Of a stretch of DNA of 33,512 nt, positions 31,112-33,512 are shown piece by piece (the stretch's first letter is position 1; each line of letters begins with the position of its first letter). Origin of the DNA: Priapulus caudatus (lineage: Eukaryota > Priapulida > Priapulimorpha > Priapulimorphida > Priapulidae); assembly GCF_000485595.1 (NCBI RefSeq), contig NW_014578219.1, positions 50,272-83,783 on the forward strand, in the 5' to 3' direction. Under the pieces are notes generated by a model. The model ran no database searches and was not told where the DNA came from. It saw nothing but the letters and a program-made list of their open reading frames with translations. The translations under genes and the position numbers were made by a program.

Positions 31112-31972
31112 GTGAGAGCCCGACGCAACGATGACGCTAGTAGCGTCACCGTCGGCCGTCGCCGCTAGGGCGAATGTATTATCATTCTGTGCTTCACCTG
31201 CACGTGTTGGTTCGGAGCGATGAACGCCCTCTGGCTGTCATATAATCATGGGGGAAGACCGGAAGTGTAGTGTCTCTGCTGGTATCTGAAGGCGGGTGTG
31301 ATTCTTTGTGCCTGCCTGGGGTGTAGGCATACTGGAGCATTGAATGTATAGCTTGCGGAGGTGCCGCGTGGGGCTTGTTTTCTATGGGTGGTAGGATCGA
31401 GGGTGGTACGGTAATATGCGTGTTGTACCAGGACATAATATGTAGTGCAATCTCCTCACACCTGGCTCAGGAATTTCAACCACCACCTTGATATGACTCT
31501 TCGCACCTGTGAAAATCTAAAAACTCCACATTGATTTAGTGATTTCGCTAATTGAGCGATGCCAAAATTTCAGGCCCATGTAGTTTTTTAAATAAAATAT
31601 AATTGCTAGTTCTCGTCGCTTAAAGCGAGAGTCTAGCTTCTTCTATCGTCTATTTATATCTACAGGCTCAATTTGACACCTCTGGCGCGTCGCATACACA
31701 TCCTGCGCACTCGTACCCGCACTCTCTACGAACGTCCCCATTCACCGCTTCTCTGGCTAGCGTGTGTTTGTCGCCCCAGCCCGAACCATCCAGGTGCGGC
31801 ACGTATGCCCCCCGCGCTGAACACTCGCGACAATCATTTACGCCGGCTTGACACGTCGGTGAACACGTAAACGATTGGACAGCGGTGACCGATTAGAAGC
31901 TGACGAGCGGAATTACGAAGCGTTGACACATAACACCGCGCATAGACTCTAGGCTCTCGTCGTTCCTCGCAG

Positions 31973-32107
31973 ACTGGCAACCGACAACGAACGAAAGGCA
32001 CCTGGCGAGTACCACGGCAATGTCCCGCGCTATCGCAGGCGGCCATTCTCTGCCGCAGGACTCACTCGTACGCCTTCACGAAATTCTTCCAACGTACTAC
32101 TTCGCGT
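31973..32107 (+). other. Myosin exon before MyTH4, frameshifted duplicate
   Basis: Corresponds to 5737-5870. Acceptor (CGCAG|ACTGG) and donor (CGT|GTAAGT) are kept. The total length is 135 bp against 134, but compensating insertions and losses break the frame in several places. Confidence 0.75.
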
Positions 32108-33349
32108 GTAAGTGCCATTCTTTGATTACTGCTCTAGTTCTCCGAGTAGGATATAATGCGTCAAATTAAGATTCCTGTTGCAGAAGGAAGATTCTTCGAA
32201 CCTAATTGTTTGAATGAGTGCGCAGTCTGTTTACGTGCCTAAGTTTCCTGATTCAATTATATTAAATAAAAATAATGATTATATCGGGTTACGAGGAGAG
32301 GTTCCCAACGTCTTCCACTGCTGGATTAATTGGTTCCTCCTAGCTTTTTGGTGATAAGTATTTTTTCCACTGTCGAGTCAGTTTCGTGACCTGCGTACCC
32401 GACTGAAGTTATGATTGCCTGTCTTTCTCGATTATAAAAGTCATGTGGGTAGCTTTTTTTTATGTTAAGTTGAGATTTTTTTTAGCAAGCTTTCCACTGA
32501 CGTTGATTAAAAGATGGTTTCCTTGATCAGCTGTTACGTGGTTTTTTCGTCCTATCCGTGATTAGCGTCGAATTTCTAACGCCCTGATGCTCACAACGCG
32601 TTATTGCACAACCCTGAATTGCCTCGTGAGTGAGTTGTTCACTTCTGCCGAGTGAATGATTTCCATTTTTTTACTGATTTTTCATGTATTTATGTTGGGT
32701 AATCATATTTTGTAAGTTTTTTTACGCGGTCATATGTGTTCGCATGTGGGTTTGGCAGACTTGGCTGCGTGAAGCAGTGCGTTTTCAGCAGCATCGGACG
32801 GCCGTGTGATCGAGCGAGAAGATGCACACACCAGACGCCCACTGCAACGATGCCGACAGATGCGACATTAAGAAGACGAATTTGTGTTACGGTTTGACTC
32901 TAAAGAGGTGGGGGGCAGTGAGACAGAGGATATACGCGCTCTTCTATCTGGGCGTATAATTTTCCCGTACTCGATATGCGCGTCGAATATTTATGTTCAG
33001 TCCACGACGAACATCGCAGCTGTAAAATAACTAACCCAGTTTATAATTCCGAATCTGTGTCGCCTAGGAACCGCACCAATAGTTAGCGTTTCTCTCGGCG
33101 CATAGAGGCAGCACTGCGACGTGAAAGTTACGTAAAGGGAGCGTTAGAGTATTATTGATTGAATTGATTGATTGATTGATTGATCCTCCTTATCTTATCT
33201 ATCCATCTATCTATCTAAGCTATGCTATCGATCTATCTACTCTATCAATCTAATCTTAATCGTATCTATTAGATATCTAACTATCTATCTATCGTATCTA
33301 TCTATTGTATCTTATCAATATATATAGCTAGCAGCTATATCTCTCTCTC

Positions 33350-33382
<33 letters not shown>

Positions 33383-33512
33383 TATACTATATATATATTA
33401 CTTCATCCCATCTATCCACCATCCTATCCATTCATTCATTCATCCATCGCATCAGCCATCGCATCCATCCTCCATCCATTCCATCCTCACCATCATCCAT
33501 GCCATCCATACC

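Larger units (their letters stand above)
30770..33512. repeat. Duplicated segment D, copy 2 (continues past window)
   Basis: Collinear with 4570-7300, from the GGGCTCA landmark through both myosin exons to the TTGA, TCTA, TA and CCAT tracts (33155-33512). One-base indels are frequent. Confidence 0.9.

Noticed and set aside
1-33512. CRISPR arrays, operons, phage or bacterial mobile systems
   Set aside because: The regular repeats here are eukaryotic micro- and minisatellites without spacers. Introns with GT/AG sites and a myosin tail gene exclude a prokaryotic source.

Overview
This is genomic DNA from a multicellular eukaryote, most likely an invertebrate animal. The evidence is short exons flanked by canonical GT/AG splice sites, little CpG depletion, a foldback transposon of MITE type, and a very large load of microsatellites (TG, CT/GA, TCTA, CCAT, CTG) and minisatellites. 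I see no prokaryotic operon, rRNA or CRISPR array. The species cannot be named from the sequence alone. Most long open frames in the window are translations of simple repeats and are not genes.

The clearest gene is an unconventional myosin of the MyTH4 (probably MyTH4-FERM) type on the + strand. Four exons are convincing: 4835-4916, 5737-5870, 2001-2099 and 25735-25851. In that order they join with matching intron phases into one open protein segment running from the post-IQ linker into the MyTH4 domain. That order is not the order along the window.

The window is an imperfect scaffold of three pieces separated by two 25-N gaps (10549-10573, 21076-21100). Five segments occur twice: A (1-1005 and 17604-18650), B (1095-2110 and 23055-24115), C (3317-4540 and 21186-22480), D (4570-7480 and 30770-33512) and E (7790-10548 and 10590-14880). 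The second copies are full of scattered single-base indels in exons and introns alike, which looks like uncorrected long-read consensus of a second haplotype or an unmerged overlap. Nearly every change of partner between segments falls inside a microsatellite. A path C-D-E-F-A-B-M, where F is 14880-17600 and M is the 25735 exon, would restore the exon order.

Other content: a 304-bp foldback MITE at 1262-1565 with an 8-bp target-site duplication; a CpG-rich promoter-like block at 3850-4290 with two CRE palindromes 20 bp apart and NRF-1-like sites, followed by a candidate Cys-rich first exon; and an unrecognised tandem-repeat coding region at 26725-27728 with a 30-residue, sequon-rich unit. There are also minisatellites with 10-, 39- and 40-bp units. 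The intervals 5871-6890, 7620-8050, 16560-17600, 18650-20170 and 29495-30260 are non-repetitive sequence in which I find no gene I can defend.
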